Source: Clostridia bacterium
GTDB taxonomy: Bacteria; Bacillota; Clostridia; Oscillospirales; Acutalibacteraceae
Reading direction: 5' to 3'
Length of the DNA stretch: 64,000 bases
Assembly: GCA_017522225.1 (NCBI GenBank)
Contig: JAFWZR010000015.1
Span: forward strand, 62,001-126,000
The notes below the pieces were generated by a model that made no database searches, had not been told where the DNA came from, and saw only the letters and a program-made list of their open reading frames with translations. The position numbers and the translations under genes are program-made. Within the stretch, counting starts at the first letter, position 1. Every line of letters begins with the position of its first letter. Positions 52,239 through 62,259 of the stretch are shown one piece after another.

Positions 52239-53801
52239 ATGACAGTAACAAAATTCATTGCAGAATTCTTAAATCAGTTTTTCATAAAAGGTGTCTGGGG
52301 CATCTTCAAGGGTATCGGCCTTGGTATTGCCAATATCTTCAATGTTCCCGAGTATATTGCAATCTTCAAGTCCTGGTCAGGTGATTTTACTGCAGTTGAC
52401 TGGATTCTTGCGATTCTTGCAGTTGTTGCTACGGTTGCAGTTCTTGTTGCAGCAGTGATTCTTGTGGTTGTGCTTATCAGAAAGTATATCCGTGTCCGCA
52501 AGACTCTTGTTGACCAGGAAGAGCTTCTTAATGAAGTAGGCAATCTTAACCGCGAAATCATCAAGCTTTCAAACGAGAAGGAAAAAATCCTTGCTATGAA
52601 GGTTTCACAGCTTGGTCTCAAGCCCGGTGAAAGCGCTTACGTTGACACAGCAACAGAAGAGGGCTCAGAGGAAGAGGGCGAGAAGAAGGCTGACGGTGAA
52701 GTTGATAAGACTGCCGACGACTACAGCCGTTTCTACAAGTGTACACAGGTTGACCTTGAGCTTGAGAACTATATTCCTCCCGAGTATAACAACGAAATCA
52801 CACTTCCCGAAATCTGTGATATGTTCCGTAACTTTGCTTGCTCAAGACTCGGTCTTTTCTACGAAATCAAGGTTATCCGCCTTTTCCTTTCAGCATTTGC
52901 ATCAACTCGTCTTATCATCCTTCAGGGTATTTCAGGTACAGGTAAAACTTCACTTGCTTATGCATGGGGTAAGTTCCTTCAGAACGACGTAACAATCGCA
53001 TCTGTTCAGCCGTCATGGCGTGACCGTACTGAAATCTTCGGTTACTTTAACGAATTTACAAAGCGCTTCAACGAAACAGAAGTTCTTAAAAAGATGTACG
53101 AGGCAACATTTAAAGAGGACATCTTCATCACCGTTCTTGACGAGATGAACATCGCCCGTGTTGAGTACTACTTCGCTGAGCTTCTTTCAATCCTCGAAAT
53201 GCCGTCACGTGATGAGTGGGTTGTATCACTCGTTCCCAGCGTATGGCCGACAGACCCGAAGCACGTTATCGACGGTAAGCTCAGACTTCCCGAGAATATG
53301 TGGTATATCGGTACAATCAATAACGACGACTCAACATTCGCCGTTTCCGATAAGGTTTATGACCGTGCTATTCCCATCGACCTTAACAGTAAGGGTAAAT
53401 TCTTTGAAGCACCGTATACAGAAAACCTTACACTCAGCTACAAGCACCTTGAGGCAATGTTCAGAGATTGCCAGACAAAATACAAGGTATCTGATGAAAA
53501 CCTTAAGAAAATCGAAGAACTTGACGACTATGTTATCGAGCATTTTCGTCTTGCTTTCGGTAACCGTATTGTTAAGCAGCTCAAGGAATTCGTTCCTGCT
53601 TATGTCGGCTGCGGCGGTACAGAAATTGACGGTATCGACTTCGTTCTTGCAAAGAAGGTTTTCCGTAAGTTCGAAAGCTTGAACCTTTCTTTCATCCGTG
53701 ACGAAATCGACGGCCTTGTTACATATCTTAACAAGCACTTCGGTAAGGCTAACATGAACGAATGTAAAGAATACCTCCAGCTTCTTAAGAGACTTATGTA
53801 A
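52239..53801 (+). CDS. Membrane-anchored McrB-like AAA+ ATPase
   Basis: A 520-residue AAA+ protein. N-terminal amphipathic region, strong membrane helix (about 55-81), basic stretch, coiled coil (about 88-120), acidic linker (about 138-160), then the AAA+ core. Walker A is GISGTGKT (230-237). VQPSWRDRTEIFGYFN (256-271) is typical of the McrB/dynein-like class. Walker B is ITVLDEMNIARVEYYF (297-312), and sensor 1 with Arg finger is GTINNDDSTFAVSDKVYDRA (358-377). McrB of restriction systems has no membrane anchor. It is followed 45 bases later by a DUF2357/McrC-like gene. It probably works at the inner membrane face as a ring motor. Confidence 0.85.
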   Translation: MTVTKFIAEFLNQFFIKGVWGIFKGIGLGIANIFNVPEYIAIFKSWSGDFTAVDWILAILAVVATVAVLVAAVILVVVLIRKYIRVRKTLVDQEELLNEVGNLNREIIKLSNEKEKILAMKVSQLGLKPGESAYVDTATEEGSEEEGEKKADGEVDKTADDYSRFYKCTQVDLELENYIPPEYNNEITLPEICDMFRNFACSRLGLFYEIKVIRLFLSAFASTRLIILQGISGTGKTSLAYAWGKFLQNDVTIASVQPSWRDRTEIFGYFNEFTKRFNETEVLKKMYEATFKEDIFITVLDEMNIARVEYYFAELLSILEMPSRDEWVVSLVPSVWPTDPKHVIDGKLRLPENMWYIGTINNDDSTFAVSDKVYDRAIPIDLNSKGKFFEAPYTENLTLSYKHLEAMFRDCQTKYKVSDENLKKIEELDDYVIEHFRLAFGNRIVKQLKEFVPAYVGCGGTEIDGIDFVLAKKVFRKFESLNLSFIRDEIDGLVTYLNKHFGKANMNECKEYLQLLKRLM

Positions 53802-53846
53802 TCTTATTTCAAGCAAACTATCAACTCTCAGAAGGGGAAATAATCC

Positions 53847-56042
53847 ATGGAAAAATCTTATCTTGAATTATATCTTGAATATAAGGATTCCATTGCTTCT
53901 CTCACAACGGATAATGTTTTCTATGACGCTATGGAAAACTGCATTGATACCGGTGAGAACAAGTATTCCTTGTTCAACAGATATTTTGAAAAGAAAATCG
54001 ACCTCAGATGGGTTGAGGAAATTGAAGCATGTATCATTCCCCTTGATAACATTATGCGAGTTCCTCGTAAGTTCATCGTTCAGGAAGAGGAAATCGTACC
54101 CATTGAACGTGCAAGAAAGATAACCAACGAGTCTATCCGCCACCTTGCACAGCACACAAATATGATCGCAAAGGTTGAGGGTGACGATGTTACCCCGAAC
54201 CAGATTCTCAATGTTTTCAGAGAAGAAAGCTACGAGGTTTACGAAAACAGATTCGTCTATACACTTATGCAGAACCTCATCCGCTTTATCGATGTCCGTT
54301 ACGATGTTATCTTCAATGTTTCGGATGACGATAATATGGCTTCTCTTAAAATGGAAAGCGACTTCACACGCGGCCGTGAAAAGGTTACATACAAGCTTGA
54401 GGTTTCCGCACAGTCAGGCGGCGGTGAGCTTGACGACACCGCAACAGGTCTTGAGGGCGAAAACGCTTCCGCTTTCCAGAGAATTGAAAGAATCAAGAAG
54501 ATTATCAACGAATATGCACACTCTGCGTTTATGAAAGAGCTGCAGAACTGTGTTCCCGTCCGTCCTCCGATTATGAGAACGAACGCTATTCAGAAAAACC
54601 CGAACTTCAGAGCATGTCTTAAGCTCTGGCAGTTCATTCAGTCATATACTGACCTCGGTTACGAGATTACCGTAAAGGAATCCAACGATATGGTCAGCGA
54701 CGAGTACAGAAATCAGCTTAATCAGATGATGGCGCTCAACTATATGATGCTCAAGGCAAACACCCTTTCCGAGGATGCTGTCGGTAAGCAGAAGCGCCGT
54801 AAGTTAAAGCCGAAGCTTCTTAAGCGTCTGGCAGAGGAGCTTGTACTCGACTACGATATGGAAGATGTCGAAATCCAGCGAGTTTTTGTTGACGAAATCA
54901 AGCGAGTCAGCAAAAAGAAGATGGAAGGCGAAAAGAAGATTCAGGAAGCTATCCAGCGTGCTCTTGATTCTGAAAATGCCCGTAAAAAGGCAATTGAAGA
55001 TAAGATTAAGGCGAAAATCGCTCACGAAAAAGAGATGGAGCGTCGCCGCATAGCTCGAGAAAAAGAGAAAGAGCGTCTCGCAAAGCAGAAGGAAAAAGAA
55101 CGCATTGCAAGAGAAAAGGCACGCGAAAAGGCACGCAAGGAAAAAGAACTTGCACTTGCAAAGGAGCGTGCACGCAAGGAGAGAGAAAAGGCTCGTCTTG
55201 CAAGAGAGAAGGAGAAGGAGCGCATCCGTCTCGAGAAAGAGAAGGAAAAGGCAAGACTTCTCAAGGAAAAGGAGAGAGCAGAAAAGCTCAAGGCTCAGGA
55301 AGAAGCACGCATTGCAAGAGAAAAGCAGCGTGAAGCTGACCGCAAAGCCCGTGAGGAAGCAAAGAAGCAGGCTCTCATTGAAAAAGAAAAAGCAGCCAAG
55401 GCTAAGGCCCGTGAGAAAGAGCGTATTGCAAAAGAGCTTGCTCTTCAGAAGCAGCGCGAAAAGGAACGTGCAGCAAAGCAGCGTGAAAAAGAGCGCATAG
55501 CTAAAGAGAAAGCAGCTCAGGCTGAAAAAGAAAAGTTAGCCCGCGAAAAGGCTAAGGAAAAGGAAAGAGCAGCCAAGGCTCTTGCTGACGAAAAGGCAAA
55601 AGCAAAGGCGCAGGCAGAAAAGCTCAGGGAAAAGGAACGCGCAGCAAAGCAGAAGGCAGCTCAGGCTGAAAAAGAAAAGCTTGCCCGCGAAAAGGCTAAG
55701 GAAAAAGAAAGAGCAGCCAAGGCTCTTGCTGATGAAAAGGCAAAAGCAAAGGCGCAGGCAGAAAAGCTCAGGGAAAAGGAACGCGCAGCAAAGCAGAAGG
55801 CAGCTCAAGCTGAAAAAGAAAAGCTTGCCCGCGAAAAAGCTAAAGAAAAAGAACGCCTTGCCCGTGAAAAAATCAAGGAGCAGGAGCGAGTTGCCCGTGA
55901 AAAGGCAAAAGAGAAAGAGCGTGTAGCCCGTGAAAAGGCAAGAGCCAAGGCAAAGGAGCAGGAGCGTATCGCCCGCGAGAAGGCTAAGGCAAAGGAAAAG
56001 GCTCTTAAAGAAAAAGCAAAGAAATCAGCAGACGCTGAATAA
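53847..56042 (+). CDS. DUF2357/McrC-like protein with long charged helical tail, no nuclease
   Basis: A 731-residue protein. The first 350 residues look like the DUF2357 domain that partners McrB-type ATPases: YEVYENRFVYTLMQNLIRF (129-147) and IMRTNAIQKNPNFRACLKLW (242-261) are the best-conserved-looking parts. I see no PD-(D/E)xK nuclease motif. From about residue 355 to 728 the sequence is almost only Lys, Glu, Arg and Ala in KEKERLAREK-type patterns. That predicts a stable single alpha-helix or coiled coil more than 50 nm long. It contains two exact-length 48-residue tandem repeats. No signal peptide or membrane helix, so cytoplasmic with the ATPase. Confidence 0.7.
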   Translation: MEKSYLELYLEYKDSIASLTTDNVFYDAMENCIDTGENKYSLFNRYFEKKIDLRWVEEIEACIIPLDNIMRVPRKFIVQEEEIVPIERARKITNESIRHLAQHTNMIAKVEGDDVTPNQILNVFREESYEVYENRFVYTLMQNLIRFIDVRYDVIFNVSDDDNMASLKMESDFTRGREKVTYKLEVSAQSGGGELDDTATGLEGENASAFQRIERIKKIINEYAHSAFMKELQNCVPVRPPIMRTNAIQKNPNFRACLKLWQFIQSYTDLGYEITVKESNDMVSDEYRNQLNQMMALNYMMLKANTLSEDAVGKQKRRKLKPKLLKRLAEELVLDYDMEDVEIQRVFVDEIKRVSKKKMEGEKKIQEAIQRALDSENARKKAIEDKIKAKIAHEKEMERRRIAREKEKERLAKQKEKERIAREKAREKARKEKELALAKERARKEREKARLAREKEKERIRLEKEKEKARLLKEKERAEKLKAQEEARIAREKQREADRKAREEAKKQALIEKEKAAKAKAREKERIAKELALQKQREKERAAKQREKERIAKEKAAQAEKEKLAREKAKEKERAAKALADEKAKAKAQAEKLREKERAAKQKAAQAEKEKLAREKAKEKERAAKALADEKAKAKAQAEKLREKERAAKQKAAQAEKEKLAREKAKEKERLAREKIKEQERVAREKAKEKERVAREKARAKAKEQERIAREKAKAKEKALKEKAKKSADAE
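55512..55840 (+). repeat. 144-base tandem repeats inside the charged-tail gene
   Basis: Two full units (55512-55655 and 55656-55799) differ at only a few silent or near-silent positions. A third partial unit starts at 55800 and diverges after about 40 bases. Each encodes 48 residues beginning AAQAEKEKLAREKAKEKERA. The near-identity suggests recent duplication and length variation between strains. Confidence 0.9.
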
Positions 56043-56081
56043 TCAAAAATTACCGTCTTAACGGATTTTTCGGAGGAAATT

Positions 56082-59000
56082 ATGCAGAAAAGGAGATTTG
56101 AAAAGGTTGCGGTTGTGCTCCTCAGCATTGCAATGCTGTTGACATCAACCGGAATAGTTTCAGCACTGGCAGTCAATGTCAGTGAGTCTTCCGCTGCGCC
56201 CGAAAATTCTTCCGCATCAGTTTCAACCTCTGTTTCGTCTGCAACAACATCAACATCTGCTTCAACATCATCAACAGTCACTCAGGAGGGAGGTTCAATC
56301 ACCTCCTCAACGGTAACTGAAGAGGGTGGTGCAGTAATTGTCGATAACGGTGACGGAACAAAGGAAAATCCGTATAAGATTTCAACTCCCGAGGACTTCC
56401 TCGCAATCGGCAGCAAGGTAAATGACACATCAAGTGCAGACAAGTATTTTGTGCTTACAAATGATATCGACCTTTCAGGAGTAACAGCAAAGGATTTCGC
56501 AAACGGCTCACTTGTCGGTGCTGATAAGACTCTCGGTGCAACTGCTCCGAATGTATTCATCGTGCTTGACGGTAACGGATATGCTCTTAAGGGACTCAAC
56601 GTTGAGTTCACAAAGGGTACTGAGGCATCTGTTTTCGGCTCAGTCAATGCTAAGTCACAGATTAAGAACATCAGAATTGACCGTCCTGTTATCAAGTCAA
56701 CGGCTGACGAAATGTCACGCCTTGCAATTGTGGCAGCACAGAACAACGGTACAATTACAGGTGTCGAGATCACATATCCCGTACTCACAGCCGAGAAGGC
56801 AGACCTTACTGCTTTCGCAGTTGCTGAAAACATCGGTACTCTTTCAGAGATCTATGTAAGAGGCTCACATACCAACATCAGCGCCGCAACAGCAGACAAT
56901 CATACCATATCATCTGTCGGTACAGTCGGTGCGGTCGTCGGTCTTAACCACGGTACGGTTACAAATTCTTCGGCAATCAATATCGGTATGTTTATCCCCG
57001 AGACAGAAGCACAGGTTATCTACGGCGGTATCGCAGGTGCAAACTCAGGCTCTGTTCTCAACAGCGTTTCTACAGGTAATGTAACGGGCGGCAAGTCAGC
57101 CGATGCTGTCGGCGGTATCGTCGGTAAGGCAGTGGCACCCGTTGGCGGTGAGAAGGCAACTTCAACTCTTACCAACAACTACACACTTGTTGCAATTTCA
57201 AAATCAGTTTACGGCTGCGGAGTTATCGGCTCTGCAGGAACTGAGGATATGATCAAGGATTGCTTCTGGTCAAGCGCAGTCAGCGGCAAGGATGTTATGG
57301 CAACTGACTTCGGTGCAGGTGCGGATGAGCTTGTTAACCGCGGCTTCATCATCATCCCCGAGGGAAAGAAGGCAACATTCAGCACATCAGATATCAATGC
57401 AACCATATTCGGCAAGGCAAGTGCAGAGCTTGACGGTGCAATTTCAGTCAAGGGCGAGGGCGTCAAGGCTGAGGTTGAAGACGGCAAGGCAGTAATCACT
57501 GCAGAAACAGCAGGTAAGGTTGCTTATGTAACATACACTGCAAAGCTTATGCTTCCCGCAAACGCAGGTGCATCAAAGGCGGGCGCAGCACTCAAGCAGT
57601 ATCAGCGTGTTTATATTCTCACAGCTGCTGCAGATTCAAAGGGTAACGGCACAAAGGCTGATCCGTTTGTAATCAGAACAGCAGGCGATTTCGCAATGTA
57701 CAATTATGCTCCGACAATGAACGCAGTTCTCGGTGCAGATATCAGAGTTTCCTCAACTGTTCCCGCAATCAAGGGCACATTTGACGGTAACGGATGCACA
57801 ATCAGCACATCCAAGCCGATCGTTTCCAATGTTTACGGAACGGTCCGTGATGTAAATGTAAATGTTACGGCAGACATTTCTTCAGCAGTTCTCGGCAACG
57901 CAATTGGTGCAACAGTCAGCGGTGTTGCGGTTACAATGGCTGAGAGTGTTAAGCTCAATGCTCAGGCAAACAACAGAGGTATCCTCTTTAACAGAATAGG
58001 CGGTCAGAGTGTAATTGATGACTGTCACGCACAGGGCTGTGTTCTCGTCGGTGCAGATAAGCTTTCCGCAATCGGCGGATTTGCAGGTCTTGTAAACGGC
58101 AAGGCAAAGCTTACCAACAGCGGTGCAGCTGCAGATATCAGCGAGGGTGAGGGCTTCACAGCTGAAAAGACGGCAGGCTTCATCGGCAGCGTAACAGCAG
58201 AGGATGTAACGGTTACAAACTGTTATGTCGGTGGTGAAAATCTTGCAGGTGACATCGGCTTTATTGCAGATAAGCCCGCAAAGATTACACTTTCTGATAA
58301 CTATATGGCAGAGGCGATGTCTTCGGCAGATAAGGCTGAATTCAAGACCTGGTCATTCGATGGCGGTAATGTCGGCTTCTTCACAGGCAACGGCGGTGCA
58401 TTCACGGCAGCACTTCCGTCAATCAAGGCATTCTCTTCATCAGATGCTGACGATTATGAAATAATCACAGATAATTCAAAGATTGTTTCATCTGTAAGCG
58501 TTTCGGGCGGTAAGCTCACACTTAATGTTGAACGCGCAAAGGGTGTTGTTACTCTCAAGGCTCTTCCTGTCAGCGTAGTTAATAAGCGAACAGGTCTTTG
58601 CATAACAATCAATGTCTCCAACGGACTTGAAAAGGATGCAAACGGCAGATATATAATTTCAACAGCATACGACCTCGCATATCTGAGCGAAAACATTGCA
58701 GAGCTCAGCAACGCAAGCTTCGTAATGACAGCAGATGTTGATATGTCCGTGCTCAGCGGTTTTGCTCCCATCGGCACAACGGATGTTGCCTTCAGCGGAA
58801 CATTCGACGGTAACGGCAAGGCTGTCAAGAACCTTACAATTGATTCAGCTGCTAAGGTCGGTCTCTTTGCGGTGCTCAATTCAGCAACCGTCAAGAACCT
58901 TAAGCTCACAAACGCAAGTATTACTTCAACAGGCGGTTACGCTGCTGTACTTGCGGGTCAGGTTACAGGCAACACAATCATCAGCGATATCACTGTTGAC

Positions 59001-62000
59001 GGTGCAAAGGTTGAATCACGCGACCTTTATGCAGGTGTGCTTATCGGCGCGGTTGACAGCCAGGATGCAAAAGTATCAATCACAGACATTGCACTCAATA
59101 ACACATCAATCAACTCCGAGTCAAACTATGTCGGTGCAGTTGCAGGCCGTATCAACGGTAAGGCAACGGTTATCGGTGTAAGCGTTGATTCTCTTAAGGC
59201 AAACGGTGCTGCTTATGTTGCAGGTGCAGTCGGTCTTGCAATCGGTGAGGTAACACTTGAGACAGTCGCAGTCAACGGTGCAACTCTCCGCGGTGTATCC
59301 GAGATTTCGGGTATTGCAAGCGGTAACGGTAATGTTACTATAAGATCTGCCAAGGTAACAAAGGCTGATATTGCAACACTTGCAATCACATCGGCAAACA
59401 CAGCAGGCGGTATTGCTGCAGTCTTCGGCTCAGCTATCGAAGGTGTAAGTGTTGAAAACTCAACCGTTACTGCAGGTGTTGCAGGCGGTATCGTTGGCAA
59501 GACAGCTGAGGATTGCGTGCTTACAATCAAAAATGCAGAGGTTTACTCTTCAAAGATAAATTCACAGGATGCAAACACAGTTGCAGCAGGTATTCTCGGT
59601 GTTCACAATGTCAGAGGAACAGCTTCGGTTGAGGCAGTGCTTGTTGATGAAAATACTGTAATCAGCGGTGCAGCGGTCAGCGCAGGTCTTGTGGGCGACT
59701 GCTCAGGTGCAGAAAGCATCCTTAAGGTAACAGATGCAAAAGCTCTTGCAACCGTAAACGGCAGTGCTAACGCTAACGCAATTGCGGCGGCAGGTGCACT
59801 CGGCAGAATCGGTACATCGGCTATCAATAATGTAAGCCTTGAAGCACTCAAGGTTGGCGGAACAGTCAACGGTGCAGGTGCAGTCGGCGGTATCGTCGGC
59901 CTTATCAAGGATAATAAGGGTAACAAGTCTGACCGTACGGTTATTGCAGACAGCGTTGTATTTGCACAGGTTGATGCTTCATCTGCTGTTTCGGCAGGAA
60001 TGATCATCGGTGCGGTTGACGGTAAGGTCTTTGACTCAGACCTTGCAGCCCTCGCTGTAAGAGGTGTTGTTACAACAACATATTACGGTGTCGGTGCTTA
60101 TCCGGAAAACACTCTTACTTCAGGCTATACAGATATGAACGAGGGTATCCTGCTTTCAGTTGATACACTCAACACAACAGACGAAACAACAGTTGAGCTG
60201 TTCGGTCTTCCGAATGAAGACGGCTATACATTTGATGAACAGTCAGGCTGGGCTTCAGAGTCTGCAGACAGAGTTCAGGTTGTTTCTTCAACTGAGAAGA
60301 CGCTTGTCCTCAAGGCAGAGCATCGCGGTCAGGTCAAGCTTGTTGCATACTATGTTCTCGACAGTGACGAGCTGGTACGCATCCCCGTAAGCGTTGAAAT
60401 CAATGCAGATGTTTACGAGCCTCTTAACGGCAGCGGTACACAGTCCGATCCGTATCTCGTAAGCAACGCCTATGAGCTTGAGTCTGTTTCACAGTACGCT
60501 GACAAGGGCGCACACTTCGTGCTTACCGAGGATATTGTTCTTACTGATGCTGATTATGACTTCGGTGGAGCATTCTATAATCTCGGCAACGGTGTTGTAT
60601 CAATCGGCAGTGCAGATAAGCCGTTCAACGGTGTCTTCACAGGTCTTTATAACGGTAAGGTACATTCAATTTCAGGACTTAAGATGTCCGGCACAACCTT
60701 CGGCGGTCTGTTCGCAGTAACCGACGGTGCAACGGTAAGCGACCTTATCCTGAACGGTGCAGAAATTTCTGCAACTGTAAACGCAGGTATTCTTTCGGCC
60801 AGAGCAACAGACTCTGTATTCAGAAACATCGTTATAAACAATTCTTCTGTTGAGGCAACAGGCATGGGCGGAGCAGTCGGTGGTGTTGTCGGTGTTGCAC
60901 AGTCAACAACGGTTGAAAATACAACTCTTGAAAATGTAAGTGTAAGCACAACGGCAGAAGGAACAGGCGTAACTGCTGAGGTTGCAGGCGGAGTTGCAGG
61001 TACATTCAGCGGAACGGTCAAGAATGTCGTTCTTTCAGCTGTAAAGGTAACTGCTGACACAACCGGCGCAGGTGCAATCGGTGTTGCTCAGAGCGGAACA
61101 TACATCTCCGCAACCGACATCGACGCACAGGTCAAGGCCGAAACTGCAGCAGGTGTTATCGGCGAGGCAAAGGATTCAATGTACATCAGCGTTGACGGAG
61201 TTTCCGTAAAGGGCAAGGTCAACGGTGCAGAGATTTCTGCAGGTGTTATTGCGAAGATGTCCTCTGCTGACGAAGAAAACACATTCGATAAGCTCAAGAA
61301 ATCACTTATCAGCAACACAGTTATCACAACAAAGCTTGCAGGTGACGGTGTCAAGGCAATTGCAATCGGTGATATTTCCGAAAAGCTTGCAGTTGATAAG
61401 GAGAATACAAACGCAAATGTATTTGAGAATGTTTACTACTCATCGTACCAGAACAACTTCGGTGCATTCGGTGCAGAGCAGTTCAACGCATATCAGAATG
61501 CTGAGTATGTGATAAACGACCTCAGCGATGCAAAATACATTGCAGACGGCAAGGCTTATGCCTTTGTAAAGCTTGGTACAGAATTTACCGTTCTTGCTGA
61601 TGACAGCATCGTCATAGACGGTATCAGCGGAAGCTATAAGTCATTCACAGTTACAGGAAAGCAGTTCACCCTTGCAAATGTTACTTCAACAGTCAAGGGA
61701 CTTGTTGAGTACGATTCACAGAACAGTGCAGTAAGACTGACAGAGATTCCGTCTTCACCTGCAAAGCTCGTGTTCATTTACAACGATGGCCTCGAAATTG
61801 CGATTGACATTTCTGCAGGCAATGTTGAAACAGACGAAAACGAGGTTATCGTTAATATCAATGTAGTCAATGCTTCGGCAGGTAAGGCTATCTCCGATAA
61901 GCTTGTCGGCGTAATGCTCAAGACAAAGGCAGACGGAGCTGTCAAGGCATCAGACTTCTTCACAAAGGCAGATTCACAGCCGACTTCAATCGGTCTTGAC

Positions 62001-62231
62001 GAAATTGAAAACGGCAGCTTCTATGTGGATATGCAGCTTCCTGAGGGATACACATTCGCTCTGAATGCTACGGATGAGAACACAGAAGAGCTGGAGACTG
62101 AGTCAGCAGGCAATGAGGGCATCCTTGTTAATGCGGGCGAGTCAAAGAATATTACACTCACCGTAACAATTGAAGACGAAACCGATACCCCGTGGGGTCT
62201 CAGAAGTCTCTGGACGGTAATCGGCAAATAA
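56082..62231 (+). CDS. Giant secreted surface protein with GLUG-type beta-helix modules
   Basis: A 2049-residue exported protein. Classical signal peptide (basic start, hydrophobic 9-22, likely cut after SALA at 30), then a Ser/Thr-rich stalk (about 33-85). At least four modules begin with a G(D/N)GT..PY/PF-type strand, a (T/L)NDIDLS-like line and FDGNG: near residues 90, 520, 850 and 1450. Each is followed by long runs of short beta-helix repeats rich in GAVGGIVG, INNVSL and SGVAVT patterns, as in GLUG-motif adhesins. A mixed domain closes the protein (about 1870-2049). There is no LPxTG, choline-binding, SLH or dockerin motif, so its attachment is unclear. GGAGG precedes the ATG. Confidence 0.85.
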   Translation: MQKRRFEKVAVVLLSIAMLLTSTGIVSALAVNVSESSAAPENSSASVSTSVSSATTSTSASTSSTVTQEGGSITSSTVTEEGGAVIVDNGDGTKENPYKISTPEDFLAIGSKVNDTSSADKYFVLTNDIDLSGVTAKDFANGSLVGADKTLGATAPNVFIVLDGNGYALKGLNVEFTKGTEASVFGSVNAKSQIKNIRIDRPVIKSTADEMSRLAIVAAQNNGTITGVEITYPVLTAEKADLTAFAVAENIGTLSEIYVRGSHTNISAATADNHTISSVGTVGAVVGLNHGTVTNSSAINIGMFIPETEAQVIYGGIAGANSGSVLNSVSTGNVTGGKSADAVGGIVGKAVAPVGGEKATSTLTNNYTLVAISKSVYGCGVIGSAGTEDMIKDCFWSSAVSGKDVMATDFGAGADELVNRGFIIIPEGKKATFSTSDINATIFGKASAELDGAISVKGEGVKAEVEDGKAVITAETAGKVAYVTYTAKLMLPANAGASKAGAALKQYQRVYILTAAADSKGNGTKADPFVIRTAGDFAMYNYAPTMNAVLGADIRVSSTVPAIKGTFDGNGCTISTSKPIVSNVYGTVRDVNVNVTADISSAVLGNAIGATVSGVAVTMAESVKLNAQANNRGILFNRIGGQSVIDDCHAQGCVLVGADKLSAIGGFAGLVNGKAKLTNSGAAADISEGEGFTAEKTAGFIGSVTAEDVTVTNCYVGGENLAGDIGFIADKPAKITLSDNYMAEAMSSADKAEFKTWSFDGGNVGFFTGNGGAFTAALPSIKAFSSSDADDYEIITDNSKIVSSVSVSGGKLTLNVERAKGVVTLKALPVSVVNKRTGLCITINVSNGLEKDANGRYIISTAYDLAYLSENIAELSNASFVMTADVDMSVLSGFAPIGTTDVAFSGTFDGNGKAVKNLTIDSAAKVGLFAVLNSATVKNLKLTNASITSTGGYAAVLAGQVTGNTIISDITVDGAKVESRDLYAGVLIGAVDSQDAKVSITDIALNNTSINSESNYVGAVAGRINGKATVIGVSVDSLKANGAAYVAGAVGLAIGEVTLETVAVNGATLRGVSEISGIASGNGNVTIRSAKVTKADIATLAITSANTAGGIAAVFGSAIEGVSVENSTVTAGVAGGIVGKTAEDCVLTIKNAEVYSSKINSQDANTVAAGILGVHNVRGTASVEAVLVDENTVISGAAVSAGLVGDCSGAESILKVTDAKALATVNGSANANAIAAAGALGRIGTSAINNVSLEALKVGGTVNGAGAVGGIVGLIKDNKGNKSDRTVIADSVVFAQVDASSAVSAGMIIGAVDGKVFDSDLAALAVRGVVTTTYYGVGAYPENTLTSGYTDMNEGILLSVDTLNTTDETTVELFGLPNEDGYTFDEQSGWASESADRVQVVSSTEKTLVLKAEHRGQVKLVAYYVLDSDELVRIPVSVEINADVYEPLNGSGTQSDPYLVSNAYELESVSQYADKGAHFVLTEDIVLTDADYDFGGAFYNLGNGVVSIGSADKPFNGVFTGLYNGKVHSISGLKMSGTTFGGLFAVTDGATVSDLILNGAEISATVNAGILSARATDSVFRNIVINNSSVEATGMGGAVGGVVGVAQSTTVENTTLENVSVSTTAEGTGVTAEVAGGVAGTFSGTVKNVVLSAVKVTADTTGAGAIGVAQSGTYISATDIDAQVKAETAAGVIGEAKDSMYISVDGVSVKGKVNGAEISAGVIAKMSSADEENTFDKLKKSLISNTVITTKLAGDGVKAIAIGDISEKLAVDKENTNANVFENVYYSSYQNNFGAFGAEQFNAYQNAEYVINDLSDAKYIADGKAYAFVKLGTEFTVLADDSIVIDGISGSYKSFTVTGKQFTLANVTSTVKGLVEYDSQNSAVRLTEIPSSPAKLVFIYNDGLEIAIDISAGNVETDENEVIVNINVVNASAGKAISDKLVGVMLKTKADGAVKASDFFTKADSQPTSIGLDEIENGSFYVDMQLPEGYTFALNATDENTEELETESAGNEGILVNAGESKNITLTVTIEDETDTPWGLRSLWTVIGK

Positions 62232-62259
62232 TTTTACAGAAAGGGGCAGTGCTACAGTT

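Noticed and set aside
55006-55808. Long minus-strand frames rich in Ser, Phe and Leu
   Set aside because: They are antisense readings of the Lys/Glu/Arg tail codons and show no start signals.
52239-56042. McrBC restriction or defence system
   Set aside because: No nuclease motif, methylase or specificity gene is present, the ATPase is membrane-anchored, and the neighbours are secreted proteins.
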